Source: Roseomonas sp. (GTDB lineage Bacteria; Pseudomonadota; Alphaproteobacteria; Acetobacterales; Acetobacteraceae). From it: 64,000 bases of DNA. Made by a program: the position numbers and the translations under genes. The first letter of the stretch is position 1, and each line of letters starts with the position of its first letter. Under the pieces are notes generated by a model. That model saw nothing but the letters and a program-made list of their open reading frames with translations. It was not told the DNA's origin and did not search any database. Positions 43,444-53,372 of this stretch are shown in pieces. The DNA is taken from assembly GCA_031180725.1 (NCBI GenBank), contig JAPSLO010000001.1, positions 806,001 through 870,000 on the forward strand. Reading direction: 5' to 3'.

Positions 43444-44385
43444 ATGTTCGCCTATGTCGTCCGACGCGTGCTCGCCACCATCCCCGTCATGGCGGTGGTG
43501 GCGCTGTTTGTGTTCTCGCTGCTTTATATCTCACCGGGTGACCCGGCCGCGGTCATCGCGGGCGATCAGGCGACGCCCGCGGATGTCGAACGCATCCGCG
43601 CCAGCCTGGGGCTGGATCGGCCCTATCTAGTCCGGTTCGGCGCCTGGGTCTGGGACATCCTGCGTGGCGACCTCGGCACCTCGATCTTCACGAACCTGCC
43701 GGTGGCGACCATGATCGCGCAGCGTATCGAGCCAACGCTGTCGCTGATGGTCGTTACCCTGTTGCTGGCGATTTCCGTCGCCGTGCCGATGGGCGTGGTG
43801 GCGGCCTGGAAGCAGGGTACCCTCATCGACAGAGCGGTGATGGCCTTTGCGGTGCTGGGCTTCTCGGTTCCCGTCTTCGTCGTGGGCTACCTGCTGGCCT
43901 ATTTCTTCGCACTGGAATGGGACCTGCTGCCGGTGCAGGGTTATACGCCCTTTGCTCGTGGCTTCTGGCCCTGGCTCGAGAACCTCATCCTGCCCGCCAT
44001 CGCGCTGGGTTCGGTCTACATCGCATTGATCGCGCGCATCACGCGCGCGACCATGCTGGAAGTCCTTCAGCAGGACTACATCCGCACCGCCAAGGCGAAG
44101 GGCGTGGGGCAATCGGGTATGCTGTTCCTGCACGCCCTGAAGAACGCCGCCGTGCCCATCGTCACCGTCATCGGCATCGGCATCGCGCTGTTGATCGGCG
44201 GCGCCGTGGTGACCGAAAGCGTCTTCGCCATTCCGGGTCTCGGCCGACTGACGGTGGATGCTATCCTGCGGCGCGACTACCCGGTGATCCAGGGCGTGGT
44301 GCTGCTGTTCAGCTTCGTCTACGTGCTGGTCAACCTGGCCATTGACCTGGTCTATACCCTGTTCGACCCGAGGATCCGGTATTGA
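43444..44385 (+). CDS. dppB: ABC transporter permease, DppB type
   Basis: This is the first membrane subunit of the Dpp/Opp-type importer. The 313-residue protein starts MFAYVVRRVLATIPVMAVVALFVFSLLYISPGDPA, the classical DppB opening with its GDPA. It continues with LGLDRPYLVRFGAWVWDILRGDLGTSI, six helices in all, and the ATPase-contacting loop RATMLEVLQQDYIRTAKAKGVGQSGMLFLHALKNA. TESVFAIPGLGRL near the end is another DppB mark. The ATG follows AAGGAAGGAA, and the stop overlaps the TTG start of dppC. Confidence 0.93.
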   Translation: MFAYVVRRVLATIPVMAVVALFVFSLLYISPGDPAAVIAGDQATPADVERIRASLGLDRPYLVRFGAWVWDILRGDLGTSIFTNLPVATMIAQRIEPTLSLMVVTLLLAISVAVPMGVVAAWKQGTLIDRAVMAFAVLGFSVPVFVVGYLLAYFFALEWDLLPVQGYTPFARGFWPWLENLILPAIALGSVYIALIARITRATMLEVLQQDYIRTAKAKGVGQSGMLFLHALKNAAVPIVTVIGIGIALLIGGAVVTESVFAIPGLGRLTVDAILRRDYPVIQGVVLLFSFVYVLVNLAIDLVYTLFDPRIRY

Positions 44386-45299
44386 GCACCGCAACCCTTC
44401 AGCCCGGGCCGGAGGGGGTGGCGGTTGCGCCCCCGATGCCGGACATCATGCCGCCGGTGAAGCCGAAGCGCGGCTTCATCGGCTTCCTGCGTCGCAACCC
44501 CACCATCGCAATCGGTGCCCTGCTGGTGCTGGTGATGGTGGCCATCGCAGTCTTCGCGCCCTTCCTCTGGACGAAGGACCCCACCGCCCTCGCGCCCGCT
44601 CTGCGCACGCGTGAGCCCTCGGCGACCTACTGGTTCGGCACCGATATGCTGGGCCGCGACGTCTATTCGCGCGTGCTCTACGGCACGCGTGTCTCGCTGA
44701 CGGTCGGCTTCTCCGTGGCGATCTGCGCCTCTGTCATCGGGTTGACCATCGGCCTGGTCTCCGGCTTCCTGCGCTTCGCGGATGCCATCATCATGCGGAT
44801 CATGGACGGGATGATGTCCATCCCCTCCATCCTGCTGGCGATCGCGCTGATGGCGCTGACGCGTGGCAGCGTGGGCAATGTGATCCTCGCCATTACGATT
44901 GCCGAGGTACCACGCGTGGCGCGGCTGGTGCGTGGCGTCGTGCTCAGCCTGCGCGAACAGCCCTATGTGGACGCGGCAGTAGCCGCCGGCACGCGGACGC
45001 CGGTGATCATCCTGCGTCACATCCTGCCCAACACCCTGGCCCCATTGACCGTGCAGGCCACCTATATCTGCGCCAGCGCGATGATCACGGAAGCCATCCT
45101 TTCCTTCATCGGCGCTGGCACGCCGCCCATCATCCCCTCCTGGGGTAACATCATGGCGGAGGGCCGTGCCCTCTGGCAGGTGAAGCCCTATATCGTGTTC
45201 TTCCCCGCGGTGTTCCTCTCGGTCACCGTGCTGGCGGTGAACCTTCTCGGCGACGGCCTGCGCGATGCGCTGGATCCGCGCATGGCGAAGAGGCTCTGA
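44382..45299 (+). CDS. dppC: ABC transporter permease, DppC type
   Basis: This is the second membrane subunit of the importer, 305 residues. The only start that fits is a TTG at 44382 overlapping the dppB stop (TTGA), so translation should be coupled. A soluble N-terminus of about 35 residues is followed by [27 protein letters not shown], then [23 protein letters not shown], the DppC/OppC signature. The coupling loop is [26 protein letters not shown], and [22 protein letters not shown] follows. Five bases separate it from dppD. Confidence 0.92.
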   Translation: MSTATLQPGPEGVAVAPPMPDIMPPVKPKRGFIGFLRRNPTIAIGALLVLVMVAIAVFAPFLWTKDPTALAPALRTREPSATYWFGTDMLGRDVYSRVLYGTRVSLTVGFSVAICASVIGLTIGLVSGFLRFADAIIMRIMDGMMSIPSILLAIALMALTRGSVGNVILAITIAEVPRVARLVRGVVLSLREQPYVDAAVAAGTRTPVIILRHILPNTLAPLTVQATYICASAMITEAILSFIGAGTPPIIPSWGNIMAEGRALWQVKPYIVFFPAVFLSVTVLAVNLLGDGLRDALDPRMAKRL

Positions 45300-45304
45300 C
45301 GCGC

Positions 45305-46293
<989 letters not shown>

Positions 46294-46297
<4 letters not shown>

Positions 46298-47340
46298 GCA
46301 CCGCGCCTCTCCTGCAGGTCAACGACCTGAAGAAGCACTTCCCGATCAAGGCAGGCTTCTTCGGCGGGACCACCGGCTATGTCTATGCCGTGGACGGCGT
46401 CTCCTTCGACATCGCGCGCGGGGAGACGCTGTCGCTGGTGGGCGAATCCGGCTGCGGCAAGTCCACCGTCGGCAAGGCGCTGCTGCGCCTGTTCGATATC
46501 ACCTCTGGCCAAGTGATCCTTGACGGGCAGCGGATCGACGACCTGCCGAGTGGCAGGCTGCGGCCGATGCGTCGGCGCATGCAGGTGGTCTTCCAGGACC
46601 CTTTCAGCAGCCTCAACCCGCGCATGAGGGTGCGTGACATCCTGGCGGAGCCGATCCGCAATTTCGGCATGGCCCGGAACGCCGCCGAGCTGGACGAGCG
46701 CGTGGCCAGGTTGATGGATACGGTGCGGCTGCCGCGGGATGCGGTGAACCGCTGGCCGCATGAGTTTTCTGGTGGTCAGCGCCAGCGCATCGGCATCGCC
46801 CGCGCGCTGGCGGCGGAGCCCGAGCTGATCATCTGCGACGAGGCCGTCTCCGCCCTCGACGTCTCGGTCAAGGCACAGATCGTGAACCTGCTGCAGGATC
46901 TGCAGAAGGATCTGGGCCTGGCGATGCTCTTCATCAGCCACGACCTGGCGATCGTAGAGCACATGACGCATCGCGTGGCCGTGATGTATCTGGGTAAGAT
47001 CGTGGAGGTCGCGCCCAAGCGAAGCCTCTTCGCGGCCCCGAAGCATCCCTACACGGAAGCCCTGCTCTCCGCCGTGCCGGTGCCGGAGCCGGGGGCTGCG
47101 CGGCAGCGCATCATCCTGAAGGGCGATGTGCCAAGCCCGATCAACCCGCCCAGCGGCTGCCGCTTTCATACGCGCTGTCCCTACGCCTTCGACCGTTGCC
47201 GGGTGGAGGAGCCGCCACTGCGTCAGGTCGCGGATGCGCTGGGGGAGGGGCATGTGGCCGCCTGTCACCTGCATGACCGCCCGGCGACGGAGAACCCCCT
47301 CGCCGGCAGCAAGGGCGCGGCCCTCCTCGCCAGCGCCTGA
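46294..47340 (+). CDS. dppF: ABC transporter ATP-binding protein, DppF type
   Basis: Second ATPase of the importer, 348 residues, pairing with DppD. Walker A is GESGCGKST, the Q-loop is [16 protein letters not shown], the signature is FSGGQRQR, Walker B is [12 protein letters not shown] and the H-loop is [15 protein letters not shown]. Walker B reads DEAVSALD as in many DppF/OppF proteins. The C-terminal Cys motif is [15 protein letters not shown] with VAACHLH. It overlaps dppD by four bases (ATGA) and is followed by a terminator-like hairpin. Confidence 0.93.
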
Positions 47341-47354
47341 CGGCAGCGATCCAG

Positions 47355-47380
47355 GGCGGCCGCGGTGCCGGCCGCCTTAT
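47355..47380 (+). terminator. Terminator-like hairpin after dppF
   Basis: GGCGGCCG (47355-47362) pairs perfectly with CGGCCGCC (47369-47376) around a six-base loop, followed by TTAT. It starts 14 bases after the dppF stop and separates the importer from the molybdenum hydroxylase genes. The T-tract is short. Confidence 0.5.
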
Positions 47381-47514
47381 GATGCCGTGAATACCCGCCG
47401 GTCCCTGCCCGCGACGCGCCGCGACGCTTGACGTCGCCGCAGGGCAGGGCGAGGCTTCTCCCGAAACGGCGCCCCCGCACCCGGGTGGCGAGAGGCTTGG
47501 GGGAGACAGGCGCG

Positions 47515-48018
47515 ATGCCGCAGGTCACGCTGACGGTGAACGGCACGAAGCACACGGTCGAGGTCGAGGCGCGCACGCTGCTGGTCGAGCTGCTGCGGGA
47601 GAAGCTGCGGCTGACCGGCACCCATGTTGGCTGCGACACCAGCCAGTGCGGTGCCTGCGTCGTCCATATGGGCGGCGACAGCATCAAGAGCTGCACAATT
47701 CTGGCCGTGCAGTGCGAAGGGGCGGAGGTCACTACCATCGAGGGCCTGGCCAAGCCCGATGGGACGCTGCACCCGATGCAGGAGGCCTTCCGCGAATACC
47801 ACGCCCTGCAATGCGGCTTCTGCACGCCGGGTATGGTCATGTCGGCCATCGACCTGGTGAATAAGCACCCGCAGGGCCTGACCGAGCAGGAAATTCGCGA
47901 GGGTCTCGAAGGCAATATCTGCCGCTGCACCGGCTACCACAATATCGTGAAGGCGATCGCCGCTGCGGCCGATGTGATGCACGGCAAGCGTAGCGAGCTG
48001 GCGCGCGCCGCGGAGTGA
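47515..48018 (+). CDS. Molybdenum hydroxylase small subunit, 2x[2Fe-2S] (CoxS-like)
   Basis: This is the iron-sulfur subunit of a xanthine-oxidase-family enzyme, passing electrons from the molybdenum site to FAD. The start at 47515 follows GGGGGAGACAGG and gives 167 residues, normal for the family; the frame extends upstream but with no native-looking sequence. The plant-type cluster has Cys40, Cys45, Cys48 and Cys60 (CDTSQCGAC), and the second cluster has Cys100, Cys103, Cys136 and Cys138 (QCGFC, CRCTGYH). It is first in a small-large-medium order, a 67-bp gap before the large subunit. Confidence 0.92.
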   Translation: MPQVTLTVNGTKHTVEVEARTLLVELLREKLRLTGTHVGCDTSQCGACVVHMGGDSIKSCTILAVQCEGAEVTTIEGLAKPDGTLHPMQEAFREYHALQCGFCTPGMVMSAIDLVNKHPQGLTEQEIREGLEGNICRCTGYHNIVKAIAAAADVMHGKRSELARAAE

Positions 48019-48024
48019 TGGAAA

Positions 48025-48056
48025 GCGGGCCGGCAGAGGCGAAAACGCCCGCCGGC
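48025..48056 (+). promoter_or_regulatory. Nested hairpin between small and large subunit genes
   Basis: GGGCCGGC (48025-48032) pairs with GCCGGCCC (48049-48056). The loop contains a second stem GGCG/CGCC closed on AAAA (48036-48047). It lies seven bases after the small-subunit stop and before a strong GGGGAGGAG ribosome site. Confidence 0.45.
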
Positions 48057-48085
48057 CCCGGAATGCGTCACGGGGAGGAGCTCAG

Positions 48086-50473
48086 ATGAACGTCGTGGTA
48101 CCCTTCGAGGGCATCGGCGCCTCCGTGCGCCGCAAGGAAGATTTGCGCTTTCTGTCCGGCCGCGGGCAGTACACGGACGACATCAACCGGCCCGGGCAGA
48201 CCCATGCGGTGATCCTCCGCAGCCCGCACGCCCATGCCGAGATCAAGGGAATCGACATCGCGGCCGCCAAGGCCATGCCTGGTGTGCTGGCCATCTTCAC
48301 GGGCGCCGACATGGCAGCCGAGAATATCGGCGGCCTGCCCTGTGGCTGGCAGATCCACAGCAAGGACGGCTCCCCGATGGCGGAGCCGCCTCACCCGGTC
48401 CTGGCGGTGGGCAAGGTGCGGCATGTCGGAGACCCCGTCGCCGTCGTGATCGCCGAGACGAAGCAGCAGGCCAGGGACGCCGCCGAGGCGATCGCGGTGG
48501 AGTATGCCGTGCTGCCGGCGGCCGCCACGATGGAGCAGGCCCTGGCGCCCGGCGCCCCGCAGATCCATGAGGGTGCGCCCGGCAACCTCTGCTACGACTG
48601 GCACATCGGCGACAGGGCAGCGCAGGAGGCGGCCTTCGCCAGGGCGCACAAGGTCATCACCTTCGAGACGACGAACAACCGCCTGGTGCCGAACGCGATG
48701 GAGCCACGCAGCGCCATCGGTGAATACGACAGCACCAGCGGCGACTACACGCTCTTCACCACCAGCCAGAATCCGCATGTGATCCGGCTGCTGATGGGTG
48801 CCTTCGTGCTGCACATCCCGGAGGCCAGGCTGCGCGTGGTCGCCCCGGATGTCGGTGGTGGATTCGGCAGCAAGATCTACCATTACGCCGAGGAGGCAAT
48901 CGTCACCTGGGCGGCCGGTAAGGTGAAGCGCCCTATCAAATGGACGGCCGACCGGACCGAGAGCTTCATGTCCGACGCGCATGGCCGCGACCACATCACC
49001 AAGGCCGAGCTCGCAGTGGATGCGCAGGGCAAGATCCTGGGGCTGAAGGTCCACACTCACGCCAATATGGGCGCCTACCTCTCAACCTTCGCGCCCTGCG
49101 TGCCGACCTATCTCTACGCCACGCTTCTGGCCGGGGTGTACACCACCCCGGTGATCTATGCCGAGGTGAAGGCCGTCTTCACCAACACCGTCCCGGTGGA
49201 TGCCTATCGCGGCGCCGGGCGGCCGGAAGCGACCTATCTGCTGGAACGGCTAATGGATGTCGCGGCGAAGGAGCTTGGCTTGGATCGCGTGGAGTTCCGC
49301 CGGAAGAACTTCATCCCACCAGATGCCTTCCCCTATCAGACGCCCGTCGCGCTGCAGTACGACAGCGGCAACTACCACGCGACGCTGGATGCCTGCCTGG
49401 AAGCGGCCGACTGGAAGGGCTTTGAGGCACGTCGGGCTGCCGCCGCAAAGGGCAAGCTGCGCGGCATCGGCATCTCCACCTATCTGGAGGCCTGCGGCAT
49501 CGCACCCTCGGCCGTGGTTGGCAGTCTGGGCGCGCGGGCGGGCCTCTATGAAGTCGGCACTATTCGCGTGCACCCCACCGGCAGCGTTACCGTCCTGACT
49601 GGCGCCCATAGCCACGGTCAGGGGCACGAGACCACTTTCGCCCAGCTGGTGGCTGACCGACTCGGCGTTCCGGTGGCACAGGTGGATGTGGTGCATGGCG
49701 ACACGGCCAAGGTGCCCTTCGGCATGGGCACCTATGGCAGCCGCAGCCTGGCGGTCGGCGGCAGCGCGATGGTGAAGGCGATGGACAAGATCATCGCCAA
49801 GGGCAAGCGCATCGCCGCCCATCTGATGGAAGCCAGCGTCGAGGATGTGGAGTTCGACCGTGGTATCTTCCGCGTGGCGGGTACCGACAAGTCCAAGACG
49901 CTCGCAGACATCAGCTTGGCCGCCTATGTGCCCCACAACTACCCGATCGAGGAGCTGGAGCCGGGTCTCGAGGAGACCGCCTTCTACGACCCGAAGAATT
50001 TCACCTATCCGGGCGGCTGCCACGTCGCGGAGGTCGAGATCGACCCCGAGACCGGCAAGGTGGAGGTGGTGAACTTCACCGCCGTGGACGATGTCGGCCG
50101 CGTCATCAACCCGATGATCGTCGAAGGCCAGGTACAGGGCGGTGTGGCACAGGGTATCGGTCAGGCGCTGCTGGAGAACGCGATCTATGACCAGCAGGGA
50201 CAACTGCTCAGCGGCAGCCTGATGGACTACAGCATGCCGCGCGCAGACGACCTGCCGCCGGTCGGGGTGGCCACCCACACCACGCTCTGCACCCATAATC
50301 CGCTCGGGGTGAAGGGGTGCGGTGAGGTCGGCGCCATTGGCTCCCCGCCCGCGGTGATGAATGCGGTGGTGGATGCGCTGCGTGACTACGGAGTGCGCCA
50401 CATCGAGATGCCGGCGACACCGGCGAAGATCTGGAACATTATTCATGGCGGCCGCAGGATGGCGGCGGAGTGA
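48086..50473 (+). CDS. Molybdenum hydroxylase large subunit (form II CoxL-like)
   Basis: This is the molybdopterin-cytosine-dinucleotide-binding catalytic subunit of a xanthine-oxidase-family enzyme. It has 795 residues, starting after GGGGAGGAG. The N-terminal hammerhead domain includes [18 protein letters not shown]. The active-site loop reads AYRGAGR (residues 373-379), the form II version; true CO dehydrogenases have AYxCSFR with the catalytic Cys. The conserved base is Glu747 in [15 protein letters not shown], and [12 protein letters not shown] and [10 protein letters not shown]-like ([12 protein letters not shown]) cofactor segments are present. It is therefore likely a hydroxylase of an aldehyde or N-heterocycle, not CO. 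The substrate is unknown. Confidence 0.92.
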   Translation: MNVVVPFEGIGASVRRKEDLRFLSGRGQYTDDINRPGQTHAVILRSPHAHAEIKGIDIAAAKAMPGVLAIFTGADMAAENIGGLPCGWQIHSKDGSPMAEPPHPVLAVGKVRHVGDPVAVVIAETKQQARDAAEAIAVEYAVLPAAATMEQALAPGAPQIHEGAPGNLCYDWHIGDRAAQEAAFARAHKVITFETTNNRLVPNAMEPRSAIGEYDSTSGDYTLFTTSQNPHVIRLLMGAFVLHIPEARLRVVAPDVGGGFGSKIYHYAEEAIVTWAAGKVKRPIKWTADRTESFMSDAHGRDHITKAELAVDAQGKILGLKVHTHANMGAYLSTFAPCVPTYLYATLLAGVYTTPVIYAEVKAVFTNTVPVDAYRGAGRPEATYLLERLMDVAAKELGLDRVEFRRKNFIPPDAFPYQTPVALQYDSGNYHATLDACLEAADWKGFEARRAAAAKGKLRGIGISTYLEACGIAPSAVVGSLGARAGLYEVGTIRVHPTGSVTVLTGAHSHGQGHETTFAQLVADRLGVPVAQVDVVHGDTAKVPFGMGTYGSRSLAVGGSAMVKAMDKIIAKGKRIAAHLMEASVEDVEFDRGIFRVAGTDKSKTLADISLAAYVPHNYPIEELEPGLEETAFYDPKNFTYPGGCHVAEVEIDPETGKVEVVNFTAVDDVGRVINPMIVEGQVQGGVAQGIGQALLENAIYDQQGQLLSGSLMDYSMPRADDLPPVGVATHTTLCTHNPLGVKGCGEVGAIGSPPAVMNAVVDALRDYGVRHIEMPATPAKIWNIIHGGRRMAAE

Positions 50474-50488
50474 GAGGGACCCGGGCCC

Positions 50489-51286
50489 ATGTATGATTTC
50501 ACGTACCACAAGCCGTCCTCGGTTGCGGATGCGGTCAAGCTGCTGGCCGCGGATCCTGATGCACGGCCGATCTCGGGCGGGATGACACTGCTGCCGGCGC
50601 TGAAGCTTCGGCTGAACAAGCCCAGCGCGGTGGTAGACCTCTCCGGCATCGCGGAGCTGCGGGGCATCCGGCGGGAAGGCAGCACGATCGTGATCGGCGC
50701 CATGACGAAGCATTACGAAGTCGCCACCTCGCCTGAGATCAAATCCGCCATCCCGGCGCTGGCCGCCATGGCGGCTACCATCGGCGACACCCAGGTCCGT
50801 AACCGCGGCACCATGGGCGGGTCGGTTGCCAACAACGACCCCTCGGCCGACTACCCGGCCGCTTTGCTGGCGCTAGGGGGAACGATCCAGACCGACAAGC
50901 GGAAAATTTCGGCGGACGACTTCTTCCAGGGCGTGTTCGCCACAGCCTTGGAAATGGGGGAGCTGGTGACGGCAATCCACATCCCCGTGCCGGAGAAGGC
51001 CGGCTATGCGAAGATGCGCAACCCGGCCAGCCGCTATTCCATGGCCGGCGTCTTCGTGGCCAAGGGCCCGCATGGTGTGCGGGTGGCGGCCAATGGGGCA
51101 GGGGCCAATGGCAGCTTCCGGGTGAAGGAGATGGAGGCCGCCCTGGCCGCCAACTGGTCGCCGGAGGCAGTCGCGGGCATCAAGCTCGACCCCTTCCTGA
51201 TGAATGGCGACATCCACGGCAGCGCCGAATACCGCGCCCATTTGGTCACGGTCATGGCCAAGCGGGCGGTCGCCGAGGCGGGATGA
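50489..51286 (+). CDS. Molybdenum hydroxylase medium subunit, FAD-binding (CoxM-like)
   Basis: This is the flavoprotein subunit completing the three-subunit molybdenum hydroxylase. The 265-residue protein starts MYDFTYHKPSSVADAVKLL as is usual. The first FAD loop is PISGGMTLLPALK (AGGxxLLP type) and the second is TIGDTQVRNRGTMGGSVANNDPSADYP. The C-terminal CO-dehydrogenase flavoprotein domain follows from about residue 165. No accessory genes (such as coxD, coxE, coxF or a MoCo-insertion xdhC) follow. The next gene is tRNA-Asp. Confidence 0.92.
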   Translation: MYDFTYHKPSSVADAVKLLAADPDARPISGGMTLLPALKLRLNKPSAVVDLSGIAELRGIRREGSTIVIGAMTKHYEVATSPEIKSAIPALAAMAATIGDTQVRNRGTMGGSVANNDPSADYPAALLALGGTIQTDKRKISADDFFQGVFATALEMGELVTAIHIPVPEKAGYAKMRNPASRYSMAGVFVAKGPHGVRVAANGAGANGSFRVKEMEAALAANWSPEAVAGIKLDPFLMNGDIHGSAEYRAHLVTVMAKRAVAEAG

Positions 51287-51307
51287 ACTTTCCTGCGGGG
51301 GGCATGC

Positions 51308-51336
51308 TTGACACTCAGAGACGCCCCCCGTATTCC
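51308..51336 (+). promoter_or_regulatory. Sigma-70-like promoter of tRNA-Asp
   Basis: A perfect TTGACA (51308-51313), a 17-base spacer and TATTCC (51331-51336) lie 16 bases before the mature tRNA 5' end, in the 66-bp gap after the flavoprotein gene. Confidence 0.65.
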
Positions 51337-51352
51337 CCCGCCCACGCCGCAA

Positions 51353-51429
51353 GCGGGTGTAGCTCAGTCGGTTAGAGCGCCGGCCTGTCACGCCGGAGGT
51401 CGCGGGTTCGAGCCCCGTCACTCGCGCCA
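51353..51429 (+). tRNA. tRNA-Asp (GTC)
   Basis: This is a 77-base cloverleaf including an encoded CCA. The acceptor stem GCGGGTG pairs with CACTCGC (one G-T). The D arm is GCTC/GAGC, the anticodon stem CCGGC/GCCGG closes a CTGTCAC loop with anticodon GTC at 51387-51389, and the T arm contains GGTTCGAGCCC. A consensus-like promoter lies directly upstream. Confidence 0.95.
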
Positions 51430-51708
51430 TGCGGGTACCCCCGCCGGGGGATAATCCGGCCTTCCTTTTCAATATGATACGCAATCAGCGCTCTGGACAT
51501 TCCGGAGCCGCGATCGCATTTGGGAACCAGCGGTTCATTAACGCCAGGCCCTATGGCGGAGTGCGCGGGGCGCGGCTAATGTCCCGCCGCGCTGCGACGC
51601 GGCAAAGGCGGGGCCCCGCTCACGGAGCGGGATGCCCCCTTCGGCGCAACCCGGCGTGGATCCGGAGCCCGAGCTTCGGGCCAGGATGGCGAGGCAGAGA
51701 ACAGGCAC
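51430..51708 (+). promoter_or_regulatory. nuo leader region with two hairpins
   Basis: This 279-bp gap between tRNA-Asp and nuoA has no gene. CCCGCTC/GAGCGGG with a three-base loop (51615-51631) and GCCCGA/TCGGGC with a three-base loop (51667-51681) are perfect stems; the second ends 27 bases before nuoA. An AT-rich TATGAT (51473-51478) may be a -10 box, but no matching -35 is seen. Confidence 0.4.
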
Positions 51709-52077
51709 ATGACCCAGCCGCTGCTGGCAGAATATTTCCCGATCCTCGTGTTCCTGGGGATTGCGGCGGCCATCGCCAGCGCGATGGTCGGAGGCGCACT
51801 TCTTGCCGCCCGGCAGAAGCCCTATGCGGAGAAGCTCTCGGCCTATGAATGCGGCTTCGAGCCTTTCGACGATACCCGCCGGCGCTTTGATGTGCGGTTC
51901 TACCTGGTCGCCATCCTGTTCATCATCTTCGACCTGGAGGTCGCCTTCCTTTTCCCCTGGGCCGTCGGTCTGAACGAGATCGGGTGGTTCGGCTTCCTTT
52001 CCATGATGGGCTTTCTCGGCGTTCTGACCGTCGGCTTCGTCTACGAGTGGCGAAAGGGCGCGCTGGATTGGGAATGA
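51709..52077 (+). CDS. nuoA: NADH-quinone oxidoreductase subunit A
   Basis: This membrane subunit of complex I, near the quinone-site junction, has 122 residues with three TM helices. The family motif [41 protein letters not shown] is complete, including the conserved Cys loop and the acidic FDLE. It is the first gene of the nuo operon, preceded by a 279-bp leader containing hairpins. Confidence 0.96.
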   Translation: MTQPLLAEYFPILVFLGIAAAIASAMVGGALLAARQKPYAEKLSAYECGFEPFDDTRRRFDVRFYLVAILFIIFDLEVAFLFPWAVGLNEIGWFGFLSMMGFLGVLTVGFVYEWRKGALDWE

Positions 52078-52153
52078 CGCCGCGGCGGGCCTACGAGCGC
52101 GCTTCGACGGGCGCTTCCAGAAAACCGGGCGCGAGGCGCGCCAGGAGATCGGC

Positions 52154-52735
52154 ATGAGTGGTGCAAAGTTTGCGCCGGCAGGCGCGCAGGACAATGCGGT
52201 CGCCTGGAACCGGGAGGCACTGCCCCCGGGGCCGGCGCAGGATGCGGTGATCAAGGGCATCACCGGCGAGATCGAGGAAAAGGGGTTCGTCGTTGCGAAC
52301 CTCGACAAGGTGGTGAACTGGGCTCGCACAGGCAGCCTCTGGCCGATGACCTTCGGCCTGGCCTGCTGCGCGGTGCCGATGATTCACGCCTACATGGCGC
52401 GCTACGACCTGGACCGCTTTGGCATCATCCCCCGCGGCTCGCCCCGCCAGTCGGACGTGATGATCGTGGCGGGCACGCTGACCAACAAGATGGCCCCCGC
52501 CCTGCGCAAGGTCTACGACCAGATGAGCGAGCCGCGCTGGGTGATTTCCATGGGCAGCTGCGCCAACGGCGGTGGCTACTATCACTACAGCTACAGCGTG
52601 GTGCGTGGCTGCGACCGCATCGTGCCGGTGGATGTCTATGTGCCCGGCTGCCCGCCGACGGCCGAGGCGCTGGTCTACGGCATCCTGCAGCTGCAGAAGA
52701 AGATTCGCAGGACGGGGACGATCCTCCGTGGCTGA
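52154..52735 (+). CDS. nuoB: NADH-quinone oxidoreductase subunit B
   Basis: This complex I subunit binds cluster N2, the last iron-sulfur centre before quinone. It has 193 residues; AGGAG precedes the ATG. The N2 ligands are the tandem Cys71-Cys72 in GLACCAVPM, Cys136 in [15 protein letters not shown] and Cys166 in PGCPPT. The first 35 residues are a variable extension. It lies 76 bp after nuoA; the nuoC GTG start lies inside its 3' end. Confidence 0.97.
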   Translation: MSGAKFAPAGAQDNAVAWNREALPPGPAQDAVIKGITGEIEEKGFVVANLDKVVNWARTGSLWPMTFGLACCAVPMIHAYMARYDLDRFGIIPRGSPRQSDVMIVAGTLTNKMAPALRKVYDQMSEPRWVISMGSCANGGGYYHYSYSVVRGCDRIVPVDVYVPGCPPTAEALVYGILQLQKKIRRTGTILRG

Positions 52736-53372
52736 CGACATGACCCTTGCCGATCTCGGCGCCGACATCGCCGCCGCCGCCGGCCCTGCGGTGCAGGAAG
52801 CCGTGCTGGACCGTGGGCAGGAACTGGTGCTGCGCGTGACGCGCGAAGGCTGGTTGCCCGTGATGAAGCTGCTGCGCGACGACCCGCGGCTTGCCTTCGA
52901 GCAGCTGATGGATCTTTGCGGCGTGGACTACCCGGAACGTGCCGAGCGCTTCGAGGTGGTGGCGAATTTGCTGAGCCTGACCCACAACCGGCGCATCCGC
53001 GTGGTGGTCCCCACCGATGAGCAGACGCCGGTGCCCAGCCTGTCGGGCCTGTGGCCGACCGCCACCTGGTACGAGCGCGAAGCCTGGGACATGTACGGCA
53101 TTCTCTTCGAGGGATTGTCGGACATGCGCCGCCTGCTGACGGATTATGGCTTCGAAGGTCATCCGCTGCGCAAGGACTTCCCGCTGACCGGCCATGTCGA
53201 GGTCCGCTACGACGAGTCGCGCAAGCAGGTGGTCTATGAGCCGGTCGCGCTGACGCAGGACTTCCGCAACTTCGACTTCCTCAGCCCCTGGGAGGGTATG
53301 ACGACCCTTCCGGGCGACGAGAAGGTTCACCTTACGCGCGCGGAGCGCGGTCAGATCGAGGGCCCGCGATGA
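52728..53372 (+). CDS. nuoC: NADH-quinone oxidoreductase subunit C
   Basis: This is the 30-kDa peripheral-arm subunit of complex I. It is a separate gene, not fused to nuoD as in enterobacteria. A GTG at 52728 (overlapping nuoB by eight bases) gives 214 residues; ATG 52740 is the alternative. The signature is [40 protein letters not shown]. Its stop overlaps the ATG of nuoD (ATGA). Confidence 0.94.
   Translation: MADDMTLADLGADIAAAAGPAVQEAVLDRGQELVLRVTREGWLPVMKLLRDDPRLAFEQLMDLCGVDYPERAERFEVVANLLSLTHNRRIRVVVPTDEQTPVPSLSGLWPTATWYEREAWDMYGILFEGLSDMRRLLTDYGFEGHPLRKDFPLTGHVEVRYDESRKQVVYEPVALTQDFRNFDFLSPWEGMTTLPGDEKVHLTRAERGQIEGPR

Noticed and set aside
48086-50473. Carbon-monoxide dehydrogenase large subunit
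   Set aside because: The active-site loop is AYRGAGR, without the Cys of form I enzymes, so CO oxidation should not be claimed.
51353-51429. tRNA 3' end as an attachment site for an integrated element
   Set aside because: I found no integrase and no direct repeat of the tRNA 3' end, and the sequence on the 3' side is the core nuo operon.
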